Assembly: GCA_965228445.1 (NCBI GenBank)
Contig: OZ245813.1
Location: 2,418,001 to 2,482,000, forward strand
Reading direction: 5' to 3'
Length of the DNA: 64,000 nt
Source of the DNA: Thalassobaculum sp965228445
GTDB lineage: Bacteria; Pseudomonadota; Alphaproteobacteria; Thalassobaculales; Thalassobaculaceae
Below are positions 16,405 through 24,806 of the stretch, piece after piece. The notes beneath the pieces were generated by a model. It was not told the origin of the DNA and ran no database searches. It worked only from the letters and a program-made list of their open reading frames with translations. The position numbers were made by a program, and so were the translations under genes. The stretch's first letter is position 1, and each line of letters opens with the position of its first letter.

Positions 16405-17619
16405 ATGCCGTTCGATTTCGACGAGATCATCGACCGCGAGAACACCCATTCCGTCAAATGGGACTACCATGCGCATGGCGGCTTCGCGGCCTGGGACAGG
16501 ACCTACCGGCACAACGGCGAGGACCGGGTGCTGCCGATGTGGGTGGCCGACATGGATTTCCGCTGCCCGCCGGCGGTCACCAAGGCGCTGGGCGAGCTCG
16601 CGGCGCACGGCATCTTCGGCTATTCGGCCAAGACCGACGACTATGTCGACGCGGTCTGCGGCTGGTTCCGCACCCGCCAGGGCTGGGACGCCCAGGGCGA
16701 CTGGCTGATCACCGCGCCCGGCGTGGTGCCGACCCTCAACGTGGTGGTGCGCGCCTTCACCCAGCCGGGCGACAGGGTGATCGTGCAGCGGCCGGTCTAC
16801 TATCCGTTCTTCCGGGTGACCCACAACAACGGCTGCGAGGTGGTCTCCAACTCCCTGATCCTGGAGGACGGTTCCTACCGCATGGATCTGGACGATCTGG
16901 AGGAGAAGGCGAAGGATCCCAAGGCCAAGCTGCTGATCCTGTGCTCGCCGCACAACCCGATCGGCCGGGTCTGGACCGCAGAAGAGCTGACCGCGGTCGC
17001 CGAGATCTGCGCCCGCCACGGGGTCATCGTGGTTGCCGACGAGATCCATGGCGACCTGATGTTCCCGGGCGAGACCTTCACCCCCTTCGCCACCCTCGGC
17101 GACACCGCGGCGCAGAACACGATCGTCTGCACTGCGCCGTCGAAGACCTTCAACCTCGCCGGCCTGCACACCTCCAACATCTTCGTGCCCAATCCGGCCC
17201 TGCGCGAGCGGTTCGCGGAGACCTTCGCGCTGCACAGCCTGCCCGGCATGAACCCGTTCGGCATCGCCGCCACCATCGCCGCCTATCGCGGCGCCGGCGA
17301 CTGGCTCGATGCGGCCATGGCCTATGTCGCCGGCAACGCCGACCGGCTCACCGCCTTTTTCGGCCAGGAAGTGCCGGAGATCCGGGCGATCCGGCCCCAG
17401 GGCACCTACCTGCAGTGGTTCGACTGCCGGGCCCTGGGCCTGGACAAGGACGCCCTGGAGGACCTGATGCTGAACCAGGCCAAGGTCTATTTCGACGAGG
17501 GCTACATCTTCGGCGAGGAGGGCGAGGGCTTCGAGCGCATCAACCTCGCCTGCCCGCGCAGCACGCTCGACGAGGCGCTGGTCCGCATCCGCGACGCCAT
17601 CCGGGCCCGCACGGCGTAG
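16405..17619 (+). CDS. PatB/MalY-type PLP-dependent cystathionine beta-lyase (C-S lyase)
   Basis: A 404-residue fold-type I aminotransferase-class enzyme. The N-terminal signature PMWVADMDFRCPPAV is specific for the MalY/PatB group. The PLP lysine is K247 in CTAPSKTFNLAGLHTS; CSPHNPIGRVW and VVADEIHGDLMF carry the pyridine-contacting Asn and Asp. The enzyme cleaves the C-S bond of cystathionine or other cysteine conjugates to pyruvate, ammonia and a thiol. AGGA 9 bp upstream supports the start. The gene stands alone; a hairpin-forming repeat follows the stop. Confidence 0.9.
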   Translation: MPFDFDEIIDRENTHSVKWDYHAHGGFAAWDRTYRHNGEDRVLPMWVADMDFRCPPAVTKALGELAAHGIFGYSAKTDDYVDAVCGWFRTRQGWDAQGDWLITAPGVVPTLNVVVRAFTQPGDRVIVQRPVYYPFFRVTHNNGCEVVSNSLILEDGSYRMDLDDLEEKAKDPKAKLLILCSPHNPIGRVWTAEELTAVAEICARHGVIVVADEIHGDLMFPGETFTPFATLGDTAAQNTIVCTAPSKTFNLAGLHTSNIFVPNPALRERFAETFALHSLPGMNPFGIAATIAAYRGAGDWLDAAMAYVAGNADRLTAFFGQEVPEIRAIRPQGTYLQWFDCRALGLDKDALEDLMLNQAKVYFDEGYIFGEEGEGFERINLACPRSTLDEALVRIRDAIRARTA

Positions 17620-17668
17620 CACGCACCACGACCAGACCCCGTGACCCGGCGGTATTCCTGACCGCTTA

Positions 17669-17722
17669 GAGCGCGATCGGACCCGATCCGATCGAACCGA
17701 TCGATCCGGCCCGGTCGCGCTC
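17669..17722. repeat. Palindromic element GAGCGCGATCGG...CCGGTCGCGCTC
   Basis: The 54 bases between the PatB stop and the convergent CBS gene form an imperfect inverted repeat with outer arms GAGCGCGATCGG and CCGGTCGCGCTC, and an inner run of GATC-rich palindromes (CCGATCCGATCG...CGATCGATCCGG). It can fold into one long hairpin. Lying between two convergent genes it may act as a bidirectional terminator, although no T-tract is present. Confidence 0.6.
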
Positions 17723-17739
17723 CGGCCCCGCCCCCGGGA

Positions 17740-18171
17740 TCAGCCGCCGGCCACGTAGGCGGAGAGCTGACGCACCTCCTCCTCGGTCTCCTCCAGCCGG
17801 AACTTCACCACGTCGCCGATCGACACCATGCCGGCGAGCCGTCCCTCCTCCAGGACGGGCACGTGGCGGAACCGGCCCTGGGTCATCAGTTCCATGACCG
17901 AGGCGATGGTCTGGGTCGGGCTGCAGGTGACGACCTTGGCGGTCATCAGCGCGCTGACCGGCTCGTCCAGCACGTCGCCGCCCTGCTGCGCCAGCATGCG
18001 CACCACGTCACGCTCCGACAGGATGCCGGCAAGCGCGCCGCCATCGGTGGTGACGACGATGCAGCCGATGCGCTTTTCAGCCAGCGTGGCCACCGCGGCC
18101 CCGACCGGCGTGTCCGGCGCCACGGTGACAACATTCCTGCCCTTGGTCTTCAGGATATCGGAAACAAGCAT
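17740..18171 (-). CDS. Two-CBS-domain protein
   Basis: A 143-residue protein made of two tandem CBS domains. The first spans about 5-60 (ILKTKGRNVVTVAPDTPVGAA...GILSERDVVRML) and the second about 75-130 (VSALMTAKVVTCSPTQTIAS...GMVSIGDVVKFRL). Such stand-alone pairs bind adenine nucleotides (AMP, ATP, SAM) and regulate partner proteins. No partner is encoded nearby. The short C-terminal helix (EETEEEVRQLSAYV) is typical for this alphaproteobacterial group. Confidence 0.9.
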   Translation of the reverse strand: MLVSDILKTKGRNVVTVAPDTPVGAAVATLAEKRIGCIVVTTDGGALAGILSERDVVRMLAQQGGDVLDEPVSALMTAKVVTCSPTQTIASVMELMTQGRFRHVPVLEEGRLAGMVSIGDVVKFRLEETEEEVRQLSAYVAGG

Positions 18172-18402
18172 CCTTACCTCCCGCTAGGCGAAGCGGGCGG
18201 GCCGGTCCGGCGGCCCATCGGAACGTCGGTGCGTCCAGGTCGTATGCTCGGCCGCGCCTGTTCCGAGGCGGCTGAAACGGCCCGATCCCGTCGCAAATGC
18301 CCTCTGGCCGGGCCTTACCCGTATGATCCGCCCGATTGCCGCCCCATGCAAGCGCCTCGACGGTGGCACCACCGTCGCGCCTGCGGTAGAACAGCACCGG
18401 CT

Positions 18403-18479
18403 GTCCTCGTAGCTCAGCTGGATAGAGCACCAGATTCCTAATCTGGGGGTCACAGGTTCGAATCCTGTCGGGGACACCA
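18403..18479 (+). tRNA. tRNA-Arg (anticodon CCU)
   Basis: All cloverleaf parts are readable: a 7-bp acceptor stem GTCCTCG/CGGGGAC (one T-G pair), D arm with AGCTCAGCTGGATAGAGC, anticodon stem CCAGA/TCTGG around loop TTCCTAA (anticodon CCT), T arm with GGTTCGAATCC, and an encoded CCA end at 18477-18479. It reads AGG arginine codons, which are rare in this GC-rich genome. Confidence 0.97.
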
Positions 18480-18552
18480 TTCCTTCCTGCCGCTTGGTCC
18501 GCGGACCCGCTTCGAGGCTTCGGGCATCCGCGTCGTCGCCCGGTCGATCCGC

Positions 18553-19428
18553 CTAGGGTCGGCCCCGATGGACCGCGGCGGAGGCCATGAACAGCGCGGC
18601 CAGCTCGTTGTCGCTGTCGGCCCGGTGGAACAGGACCTCCTCGTAGGTCTCGTCGATCTCGCGGACCGCCACCCGGTGGATACCGTCCTGGCGGTTGGTG
18701 CCGTGGCGCCAGATGAAGCCGATGCCGAGCCCGTTCGCCACCGCCTCGCAGACTCCATCCCGGGTCTCCAGCACGATGCTCGGTTCCGGCGCGAGACCGG
18801 CGGTGCGGAAGGCGCGGTTGACCACGCGCTGGGTGGAGGATCCCTCCGACCGGAAGATCAGCCGCTCGCCGATCAGGTCGCGCAGGGCGACCGGCGTGTC
18901 GCCGGCCAGCCGGTGACCGGTCGGCACCACCGCCACCACGTCCTGCACCAGGCAGGTCCGTCGGACGAAGCGGCTGTCCTTCGGCACGTTCGGCAGCAGC
19001 CCGACATCCACCCGGTTCTCCAGCACCGCGTCGATGATGGCGGAGAAGTTCCCGAACTCGACCTCGACCTTCACGCTCGGCACGTCGCGCTGGAAGGCGC
19101 CGATGATGGCGATGCCGGGCATCGAATTGCCGAGCCCGATCCGCAGCGTGCCGGAGACCAGGGTCTCGCGGCGGCGCAGCAGGCGGAGGGCACGGTCCTC
19201 CAGACGGGCGATCTCGGTCGCCAGCGGCGCCAATTCAAGGGCCAGATCGCTCGGCATCAGCACCCGGCCGCGGCGCTCGAACAGGCGGACATGGAACGCC
19301 TTCTCCAGGTCCTGGATCGCCTGGCTGACCGCCGGCTGCGACAGGCCGAGCCTGCGGGCGGCACCGGTATAGCTGCCTTCCTCGACGACGGCGCTGAAGG
19401 CACGGAGGCGGGACCAGGTGAGGCTCAT
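18553..19428 (-). CDS. LysR-type transcriptional regulator
   Basis: A 291-residue protein with an N-terminal winged helix-turn-helix (LRAFSAVVEEGSYTGAARRLGLSQPAVSQAIQDLE, residues 8-42) and a LysR effector domain starting near residue 92 (GTLRIGLGNSMPGI). It is divergent from the ABC transporter operon, with 145 bp between starts and a LysR-type palindrome at 19476-19492. It most likely senses the transported compound or a breakdown product, and controls the operon and itself. Confidence 0.9.
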   Translation of the reverse strand: MSLTWSRLRAFSAVVEEGSYTGAARRLGLSQPAVSQAIQDLEKAFHVRLFERRGRVLMPSDLALELAPLATEIARLEDRALRLLRRRETLVSGTLRIGLGNSMPGIAIIGAFQRDVPSVKVEVEFGNFSAIIDAVLENRVDVGLLPNVPKDSRFVRRTCLVQDVVAVVPTGHRLAGDTPVALRDLIGERLIFRSEGSSTQRVVNRAFRTAGLAPEPSIVLETRDGVCEAVANGLGIGFIWRHGTNRQDGIHRVAVREIDETYEEVLFHRADSDNELAALFMASAAVHRGRP

Positions 19429-19475
19429 CAGGATCGGCCGGGGTTTGACGGAAACATGTCGGGATCGAAGCCTTC

Positions 19476-19492
19476 GTTATCTACCCCATAAC
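19476..19492. promoter_or_regulatory. Putative LysR operator (T-N11-A palindrome)
   Basis: GTTATCTACCCCATAAC is a perfect 5-bp inverted repeat (GTTAT/ATAAC) with a 7-base spacer and contains the T-N11-A core of LysR boxes. It sits 48 bp upstream of the LysR start and 82 bp upstream of the ABC ATPase start, which is the usual position for a shared divergent operator. Binding is inferred. Confidence 0.6.
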
Positions 19493-19573
19493 CATGACTT
19501 CTGGATGAAACCGAGCCGCAAGGCTTCGCCGCTACCGTCGGACGCGTCACACACGAGCGCTCCGGAGAACGCG

Positions 19574-20710
19574 ATGGCTGCGATCACATTGAGCGGCATC
19601 ACCAAGAAGTTCGGCGAGACCGACGTCCTCAAGGGCATCGACGTCGATATCGCCGATGGCGAGTTTCTCACGCTGGTGGGTCCGTCCGGCTGCGGGAAGT
19701 CCACCCTGCTGCGGATCATCGCCGGGCTGGAGGCCCAGTCGGACGGCGACATCCAGATCGGCGGCCGGCTGGTGAACGCGGTTCGCCCGAGCCAGCGCGA
19801 CCTCGCCATGGTGTTCCAGTCCTACGCGCTCTACCCGCACCTGACCGTGCGGCAGAACATGGAGACGCCGCTGCGGTTGCGCGACCTCTCGTTCTGGGAG
19901 CGGTTCCCGCTGCTCGGCGCCCTGATGCCGGGGCGAGGCGGAAAGATGGCCCGGCTGCGCGACGCCGTGGACGAGGCCGCCCGTACCCTGAAGATCGACC
20001 ATCTGGCCGAGCGCAAGCCCGGCCAGCTCTCCGGCGGCCAGCGCCAGCGCGTGGCCCTGGGCCGGGCCATGGTGCGCAAGCCGGTCGCCTTCCTGATGGA
20101 CGAGCCGCTGTCCAACCTGGATGCCGCCCTGCGCGTGCACATGCGGGCCGAACTGGCGCAGCTCCACCGGTCGCTCGGCGTCACCTTCATCTACGTCACC
20201 CACGACCAGGCCGAGGCGCTGACCATGTCCGACCGCATGGCGGTGATGATGGACGGCGAGATCCTGCAGCTCGGCGCACCGGACGAGATCTACCGCAACC
20301 CGGCGGACCGCCGCGTGGCGGAGTTCATCGGCAGCCCGAAGATCAACCTGCTCGACGGCGATGTGGATTCCGAAGGCCGGGTCACCGTCAACGGCGTCCA
20401 GCTCAACCGGCGGCTTGCCGGCGGCGACCGGGCGATCCGCGTCGGCATCAGGCCGGAGCATTTCCAGCTCGCCGAGACCGGCGGCGTCAACGACGCCTGG
20501 CCCTTCACCGTCACCCACAAGGAGAACCTGGGCGCCGACTTCTACCTGCACGGCCACCTGAACGGCGGCGAAACGCCGGTGGTGGCCCGCGCCCATCCGG
20601 AACAGGCCCATGCCGTGTCGGTCGGCGCCCGGCTGTTCCTGCAGGCCGCCGCCGGTGCCGCCCTGGCCTTCGGGGCCGACGACCGTCGCCTCGCCTTCGC
20701 GGGGGCCTGA
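19574..20710 (+). CDS. ABC transporter ATP-binding protein, UgpC/MalK type
   Basis: A 378-residue ATPase. Walker A is GPSGCGKST (about residue 37), the Q-loop lies in MVFQSYALYPHL, the signature is LSGGQRQRVALGRA, Walker B is LMDEPLSNLDA and the switch histidine is in VTHDQAEAL. A C-terminal TOBE/MalK regulatory domain (HFQLAETGG...NLGADFYLHG) marks the CUT1 sugar/glycerol-phosphate family. An insertion (FWERFPLLGALMPGRGGK) before the helical domain is longer than usual. ATG at 19574 has GGAGAA upstream. It is the first gene of a six-gene operon. Confidence 0.92.
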   Translation: MAAITLSGITKKFGETDVLKGIDVDIADGEFLTLVGPSGCGKSTLLRIIAGLEAQSDGDIQIGGRLVNAVRPSQRDLAMVFQSYALYPHLTVRQNMETPLRLRDLSFWERFPLLGALMPGRGGKMARLRDAVDEAARTLKIDHLAERKPGQLSGGQRQRVALGRAMVRKPVAFLMDEPLSNLDAALRVHMRAELAQLHRSLGVTFIYVTHDQAEALTMSDRMAVMMDGEILQLGAPDEIYRNPADRRVAEFIGSPKINLLDGDVDSEGRVTVNGVQLNRRLAGGDRAIRVGIRPEHFQLAETGGVNDAWPFTVTHKENLGADFYLHGHLNGGETPVVARAHPEQAHAVSVGARLFLQAAAGAALAFGADDRRLAFAGA

Positions 20711-20712
20711 GC

Positions 20713-21696
20713 ATGGCGGTCTCCACCCTCGACGAGGTCCCGGTCGCAGCCTCGACCCGGCGCGCGGTCCTGAAGCCGGCCCAGCGCGGCACGGCCGGCT
20801 ACTGGTTCGTCGCCCCCGCCATCGTGCTGATGCTGGTGATCCTGATCGCGCCGGTGGCGATCGCCGCGATGCTGTCCTTCACCGATTACAGCCTGGGGGC
20901 CGCGGGGTTCGACTGGGTCGGCCTCAAGAACTACGCCCACATGGTCTCGCGTTCGACCTACACGAAGATGCTGTGGGCGACCTTCGTCTACGTCATCGTC
21001 GTGGTGCCCGCCTCGGTCGGGCTCGGCCTCGCTTCGGCCCTGGCGATCAGCTCGCTCGGCCGGATCGGCGACATCTACAAGACCATCTTCTTCCTGCCGG
21101 TGATGGCGGCCCTGCTGGCCATGGCCATCGTCTGGGAGTTCACCCTGCATCCGACCATCGGCCTGCTGAACCGGGCGCTGGCGTCGGGCTGCGGCACCTG
21201 GCTGGAGGCGGTGTCGGGCTGGGTCGCGCAGGGATGCACGGACGGCTTCCCGCTGTGGCTCGGCGATCCCGACTATGCGCTGGGCACCATCATCTTCCTC
21301 GGCATCTGGCAGGCGGTCGGGTTCAACATGGTGCTGTATCTTGCCGGACTGACCAGCGTGCCGCGCGAGCTCTACCACGCCGCCGCGATCGACGGGGCCG
21401 AGCGCGCCTGGGACCGCTTCCGGCTGGTGACCTGGCCGATGCTGGGACCGACCACCGTCTTCGTTGTCGTCATCACCACGATCCGCTCGTTCCAGGTGTT
21501 CGACACGGTCGAGGCACTGACACAGGGCGGTCCGTCCAAGTCGACCTACCTGATGATGTACGCGATCTACGAGAAGGCCATTCAGCAGAACCTGATCGGC
21601 ATCGGCTCGGCGATCACTATCGTCTTCCTCGCCTTCGTCCTGCTCCTGACCCTCGCCCAGCGCTGGCTGGTCGAGCGGCGGGTCCATTATTCCTGA
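20713..21696 (+). CDS. ABC transporter permease, UgpA/MalF type
   Basis: A 327-residue permease with about six membrane segments and the conserved EAA-like loop (YHAAAIDGAERAWDRFRLVTWPMLGPT) that docks on the ATPase. An extra cysteine-containing periplasmic stretch lies at about residues 155-185 (ASGCGTWLEAVSGWVAQGC), with two cysteines that could pair. It starts 2 bp after the ATPase stop and is part of the CUT1-type importer with the next permease and binding protein. Confidence 0.9.
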   Translation: MAVSTLDEVPVAASTRRAVLKPAQRGTAGYWFVAPAIVLMLVILIAPVAIAAMLSFTDYSLGAAGFDWVGLKNYAHMVSRSTYTKMLWATFVYVIVVVPASVGLGLASALAISSLGRIGDIYKTIFFLPVMAALLAMAIVWEFTLHPTIGLLNRALASGCGTWLEAVSGWVAQGCTDGFPLWLGDPDYALGTIIFLGIWQAVGFNMVLYLAGLTSVPRELYHAAAIDGAERAWDRFRLVTWPMLGPTTVFVVVITTIRSFQVFDTVEALTQGGPSKSTYLMMYAIYEKAIQQNLIGIGSAITIVFLAFVLLLTLAQRWLVERRVHYS

Positions 21697-21709
21697 GGAG
21701 CCGGACACG

Positions 21710-22606
21710 ATGATCGGACAGTCCTCGCCTTTCACCACCGCGCTGAAGCATGCCGGGCTGATCCTAGGCGCCCTGATCGTGCTCCTGCCGTTCTACGTGA
21801 TGGTGAGCTACTCGCTGAAATCGCCCGCCGAGATCGCCTCCGGCACCGGCGGGCTGCTCGGCACCCAGGAACTGATGGTCGACCGCAACTGCGTCAATCT
21901 CGGACGCAGCGAGGCCGAGTGCACGGTGCTGCCGGTGGTCTACAACTACGTCAGCGCCTTCAAGCAGGCGCCGCTGCTGCGCTACCTGCTGAACGGGGTG
22001 ATCGTCACCCTGTCGATCTTCGTGATCCAGGTCGCCGTCGCCCTGCCCTGCGCCTATGCCCTGTCCAAGCTGAAGTTCTGGGGCCGCGACGCGGTGTTCG
22101 GCCTGGTGCTGTTCTGCCTGCTGATCCCGGTCCACGCGATCGCCCTGCCGCTTTACATCATGCTGGCCAAGGTCGGGCTCACCAACACCTACGCCGCGCT
22201 GGTCATCCCCTGGACGATCTCCGCCTTCGGCATCTTCCTGATGCGGCAGTTCTTCATGACCGTGCCGGACGACCTGATCGACGCCGCCCGGATGGATGGC
22301 ATGACCGAGATGGGGATCGTCTGGAAGGTGATGCTGCCGACCGCGGTTCCGGCGCTGCTCGCCTTTGCCATCTTCTCCGTCGTCGCCCACTGGAACGACT
22401 ACTTCTGGCCGCGGATCGTGGTCACCGGCGCGCGCGACCTGTTCACCCCGCCGCTCGGCCTGCGCGAGTTCCGCGCCGGCGTCGACGGCAACGAGTACGG
22501 GCCGATGATGGCCACCGCCACGGTGATCGTCACCCCGCTGATCGTCGCCTTCCTGCTGGCCCAGCGCCGGTTCATCGAGGGCATCACGCTGACCGGCATG
22601 AAATAG
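21710..22606 (+). CDS. ABC transporter permease, UgpE/MalG type
   Basis: A 298-residue permease with six membrane segments and an EAA loop (DDLIDAARMDGMTEMGIVWKVMLPTAVPAL). The periplasmic loop after the first segment is longer than usual (about residues 35-75) and holds two cysteines (DRNCVNLGRSEAECTVLP), matching the cysteine-bearing insertion in its partner permease. It lies 13 bp after the first permease. Confidence 0.9.
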   Translation: MIGQSSPFTTALKHAGLILGALIVLLPFYVMVSYSLKSPAEIASGTGGLLGTQELMVDRNCVNLGRSEAECTVLPVVYNYVSAFKQAPLLRYLLNGVIVTLSIFVIQVAVALPCAYALSKLKFWGRDAVFGLVLFCLLIPVHAIALPLYIMLAKVGLTNTYAALVIPWTISAFGIFLMRQFFMTVPDDLIDAARMDGMTEMGIVWKVMLPTAVPALLAFAIFSVVAHWNDYFWPRIVVTGARDLFTPPLGLREFRAGVDGNEYGPMMATATVIVTPLIVAFLLAQRRFIEGITLTGMK

Positions 22607-22717
22607 CCAATTCGGGCCACGGCCCGAGACGAGATCCCGCGCCATCGGGGGCGGGCAACACCGGAGGTGCGCCGTCCGCCGACAGCCCGCCGCCGTCTGC
22701 AACCAGGGAGAAAATCG

Positions 22718-23977
22718 ATGAAACGGATCCTGTCCGTCGCGGCCCTCGCCGTGCTGATGTCGGCCCCGATCGCGTCCACCGCGGCCCAGGCCGTGGAGAT
22801 CGAGGTCGCCTATCCGTATTCCAACAGCTTCGACATCACCTTCGAGAAGATCATGGAGAGCTTCAAGAAGGACCACCCGGAGATCGAGGTTAGGTTCCGG
22901 GCCACCTACGAGCACTACGAGGACGGCACCAACACCGTCCTGCGCGAGGCCGTCTCCGGCAACCTGCCGGACGTCACCATGCAGGGCCTGAACCGCCAGG
23001 CGATCCTGGTCGAGAAGGGCATCGCCCAGCCGCTGACCCCGTTCATCGCCAAGGAAGCCCAGTTCGAGACCGACGGCTACCACAAGGCCATGCTCGAGCT
23101 GTCGTCCTTCGACAACGCGGTCTACGGCCTGCCCTTCGCGGTCTCCACGCCGATCGGCTACTACAACATGGACATCCTGAAGGAGGCCGGCGTCGAGACG
23201 ATCCCAACCACCTGGGACGAGGTCGCCAACGTCTGCGAGAAGGTCAAGGCGATCGGCAAGGAGCCGATCTTCTGGGGCTGGAACATCACCGGCAACTGGT
23301 TCTTCCAGTCGCTGATGTGGTCCCAGGGCGAGCCGATGATCAAGGACGGCCAGATCAACTTCGACGGTGAGGCCGGCCTGAAGGCGCTGGAGACCATGAA
23401 GACGATCTTCCGCTCCTGCGAGATGAAGAACCTGTCGGTCAGCGAGTCGGCCCAGTCCTTCGCCTCGGGCGAACTCGCCATGTATTTCTGGTCGACCTCC
23501 TCGGTCAGCCAGATCGAGCGCACCAAGGCCGGCGAGTGGACCTTCCAGACCGCGCCGTTCCCGGGCATGGGCGGCAAGCCGATGGCCCTGCCGGCCGGCG
23601 GCAACGCCGCGATGTTCGTCTCCACCTCCGACGATCCGGAGCGCCGCCAGGCCGCCTGGACCTTCCTGAAGTACATCACCTCCAGCGTGGGTGCCGCCGC
23701 GGTCGCCGAGACCACCGGCTACATCCCGCCGAACAAGGCCGCCAACGAGATCATCCTGGCCGACTTCTACCAGCGGAACCCGAACAAGGAAGCCGCCGTG
23801 AAGCAGCTTCCGCTGCTGTCGGAGTGGTTCGCCTATCCGGGCGAGAACGGCCTGGCCATCACCCAGGTGATCTACGATGCCATCGAGAGCATCGTGGTCG
23901 GCGAGGCGGACGACATGGCCGCCCTGCAGGAGGAGATGGTCGAGGAAGTCCGCGAGCTGATGCCGGCGGGTTCGTGA
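22718..23977 (+). CDS. Periplasmic substrate-binding protein, UgpB-like (family 1)
   Basis: A 419-residue exported protein. It begins with a signal peptide (MKRILSVAALAVLMSAPIASTAAQA); the mature part opens IEVAYPYSNSFDITFEKIMESFKKDHPEIEVRF, the usual lobe-1 start of family 1 binding proteins, followed by TYEHYEDGTNTVLREAVSGNLPDVTMQGLN. ATG at 22718 has AGGGAG upstream and begins the signal. The neighbouring phosphatase and phosphodiesterase suggest a phosphorylated ligand such as a glycerophosphodiester or glycerol-3-phosphate; the sequence alone does not prove it. Confidence 0.9.
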   Translation: MKRILSVAALAVLMSAPIASTAAQAVEIEVAYPYSNSFDITFEKIMESFKKDHPEIEVRFRATYEHYEDGTNTVLREAVSGNLPDVTMQGLNRQAILVEKGIAQPLTPFIAKEAQFETDGYHKAMLELSSFDNAVYGLPFAVSTPIGYYNMDILKEAGVETIPTTWDEVANVCEKVKAIGKEPIFWGWNITGNWFFQSLMWSQGEPMIKDGQINFDGEAGLKALETMKTIFRSCEMKNLSVSESAQSFASGELAMYFWSTSSVSQIERTKAGEWTFQTAPFPGMGGKPMALPAGGNAAMFVSTSDDPERRQAAWTFLKYITSSVGAAAVAETTGYIPPNKAANEIILADFYQRNPNKEAAVKQLPLLSEWFAYPGENGLAITQVIYDAIESIVVGEADDMAALQEEMVEEVRELMPAGS

Positions 23978-24054
23978 CCTGAACGGATCGGGGCGGCATG
24001 CTTGCCCGATTGGGTGAGATGCCGCCCCGGTTCACCAACGAGAAGAGTTCCCCG

Positions 24055-24786
24055 ATGAACCTGTCCGCATATAAGGCCGTCCTCTGCGATCTGGACGGCT
24101 GCCTGATCTCCGGCGACCGCGTTCTGCCCGGCGCCGTCGATTTCGTCGCCGCCCATCGCGGCCGCCTCTACATCGTGTCGAATAATTCCACCGATACCGC
24201 CGAGACGCTGCACGAGCGGCTGCGCGGCCTCGGACTGACCATCGCCGCCGATCGCATTCTGCTGGCGGGCGAGCGGGCGGTGCACTGGATCGCCCGGACC
24301 TGGCCCGGAAGCTCGGTCGAGATCTTCGGCAGCGCCGCGATCCTGGACTGCGCCGGTCGGCTCGGGCTGGAGCGCGCCGACGGGGCGCCGGACGTCGTCC
24401 TCCTGACCCGCGACACCGGCTTCACCTATGACAGCCTGCAGCGTCTCGTCGCCGCCCTCGCCCAGGGGGCGCGACTGGTCGTGGCCAACAGCGACGCCAC
24501 CCATCCCGGTCCCGACGGTCTGCCCGTACCCGAGACCGGAGCCCTGCTCGCCGCCGTACGGACCTGCCTACCGGAGATCGACTTCGACGTCATCGGCAAG
24601 CCCGCGCCCGAGCTGCTGCGCGCCGCCCTGGAATGCGCCGGTGCCCGCCCGGACCAGGCCGTGCTGGTCGGCGACAACCCGGCGACCGACGGCGAAGGGG
24701 CCAAACGCCTCGGCCTCGATTTCGTGCATGTCGACCCGACGAAGGGCGGCCTTGCCGCTGTCCCATCACTTCAGCCTGCCTCCTGA
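24055..24786 (+). CDS. HAD-IIA (NagD-like) phosphatase
   Basis: A 243-residue HAD hydrolase. Motif I is CDLDGCL (nucleophile Asp), motif II is VSNNST, motif III is the lysine of IGKPAPEL, and motif IV is VGDNPATDGEGAKRLG; the cap is inserted between motifs II and III, the IIA arrangement of NagD, phosphoglycolate and glycerol-3-phosphate phosphatases. It would remove phosphate from the small product released by the neighbouring phosphodiesterase. ATG at 24055 begins the conserved N-terminus; an in-frame ATG at 23998 is less likely. Confidence 0.88.
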   Translation: MNLSAYKAVLCDLDGCLISGDRVLPGAVDFVAAHRGRLYIVSNNSTDTAETLHERLRGLGLTIAADRILLAGERAVHWIARTWPGSSVEIFGSAAILDCAGRLGLERADGAPDVVLLTRDTGFTYDSLQRLVAALAQGARLVVANSDATHPGPDGLPVPETGALLAAVRTCLPEIDFDVIGKPAPELLRAALECAGARPDQAVLVGDNPATDGEGAKRLGLDFVHVDPTKGGLAAVPSLQPAS

Positions 24787-24806
24787 CCCCTCACCCAGAG
24801 CGCCCC

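Noticed and set aside
18184..18758. Open frames antisense to the tRNA (one starting MVSPTGFEPVTPRLGIW, one ending CPRQDSNL)
   Set aside because: These sequences are the well-known spurious translations across tRNA 3' ends; the tRNA-Arg explains the region.
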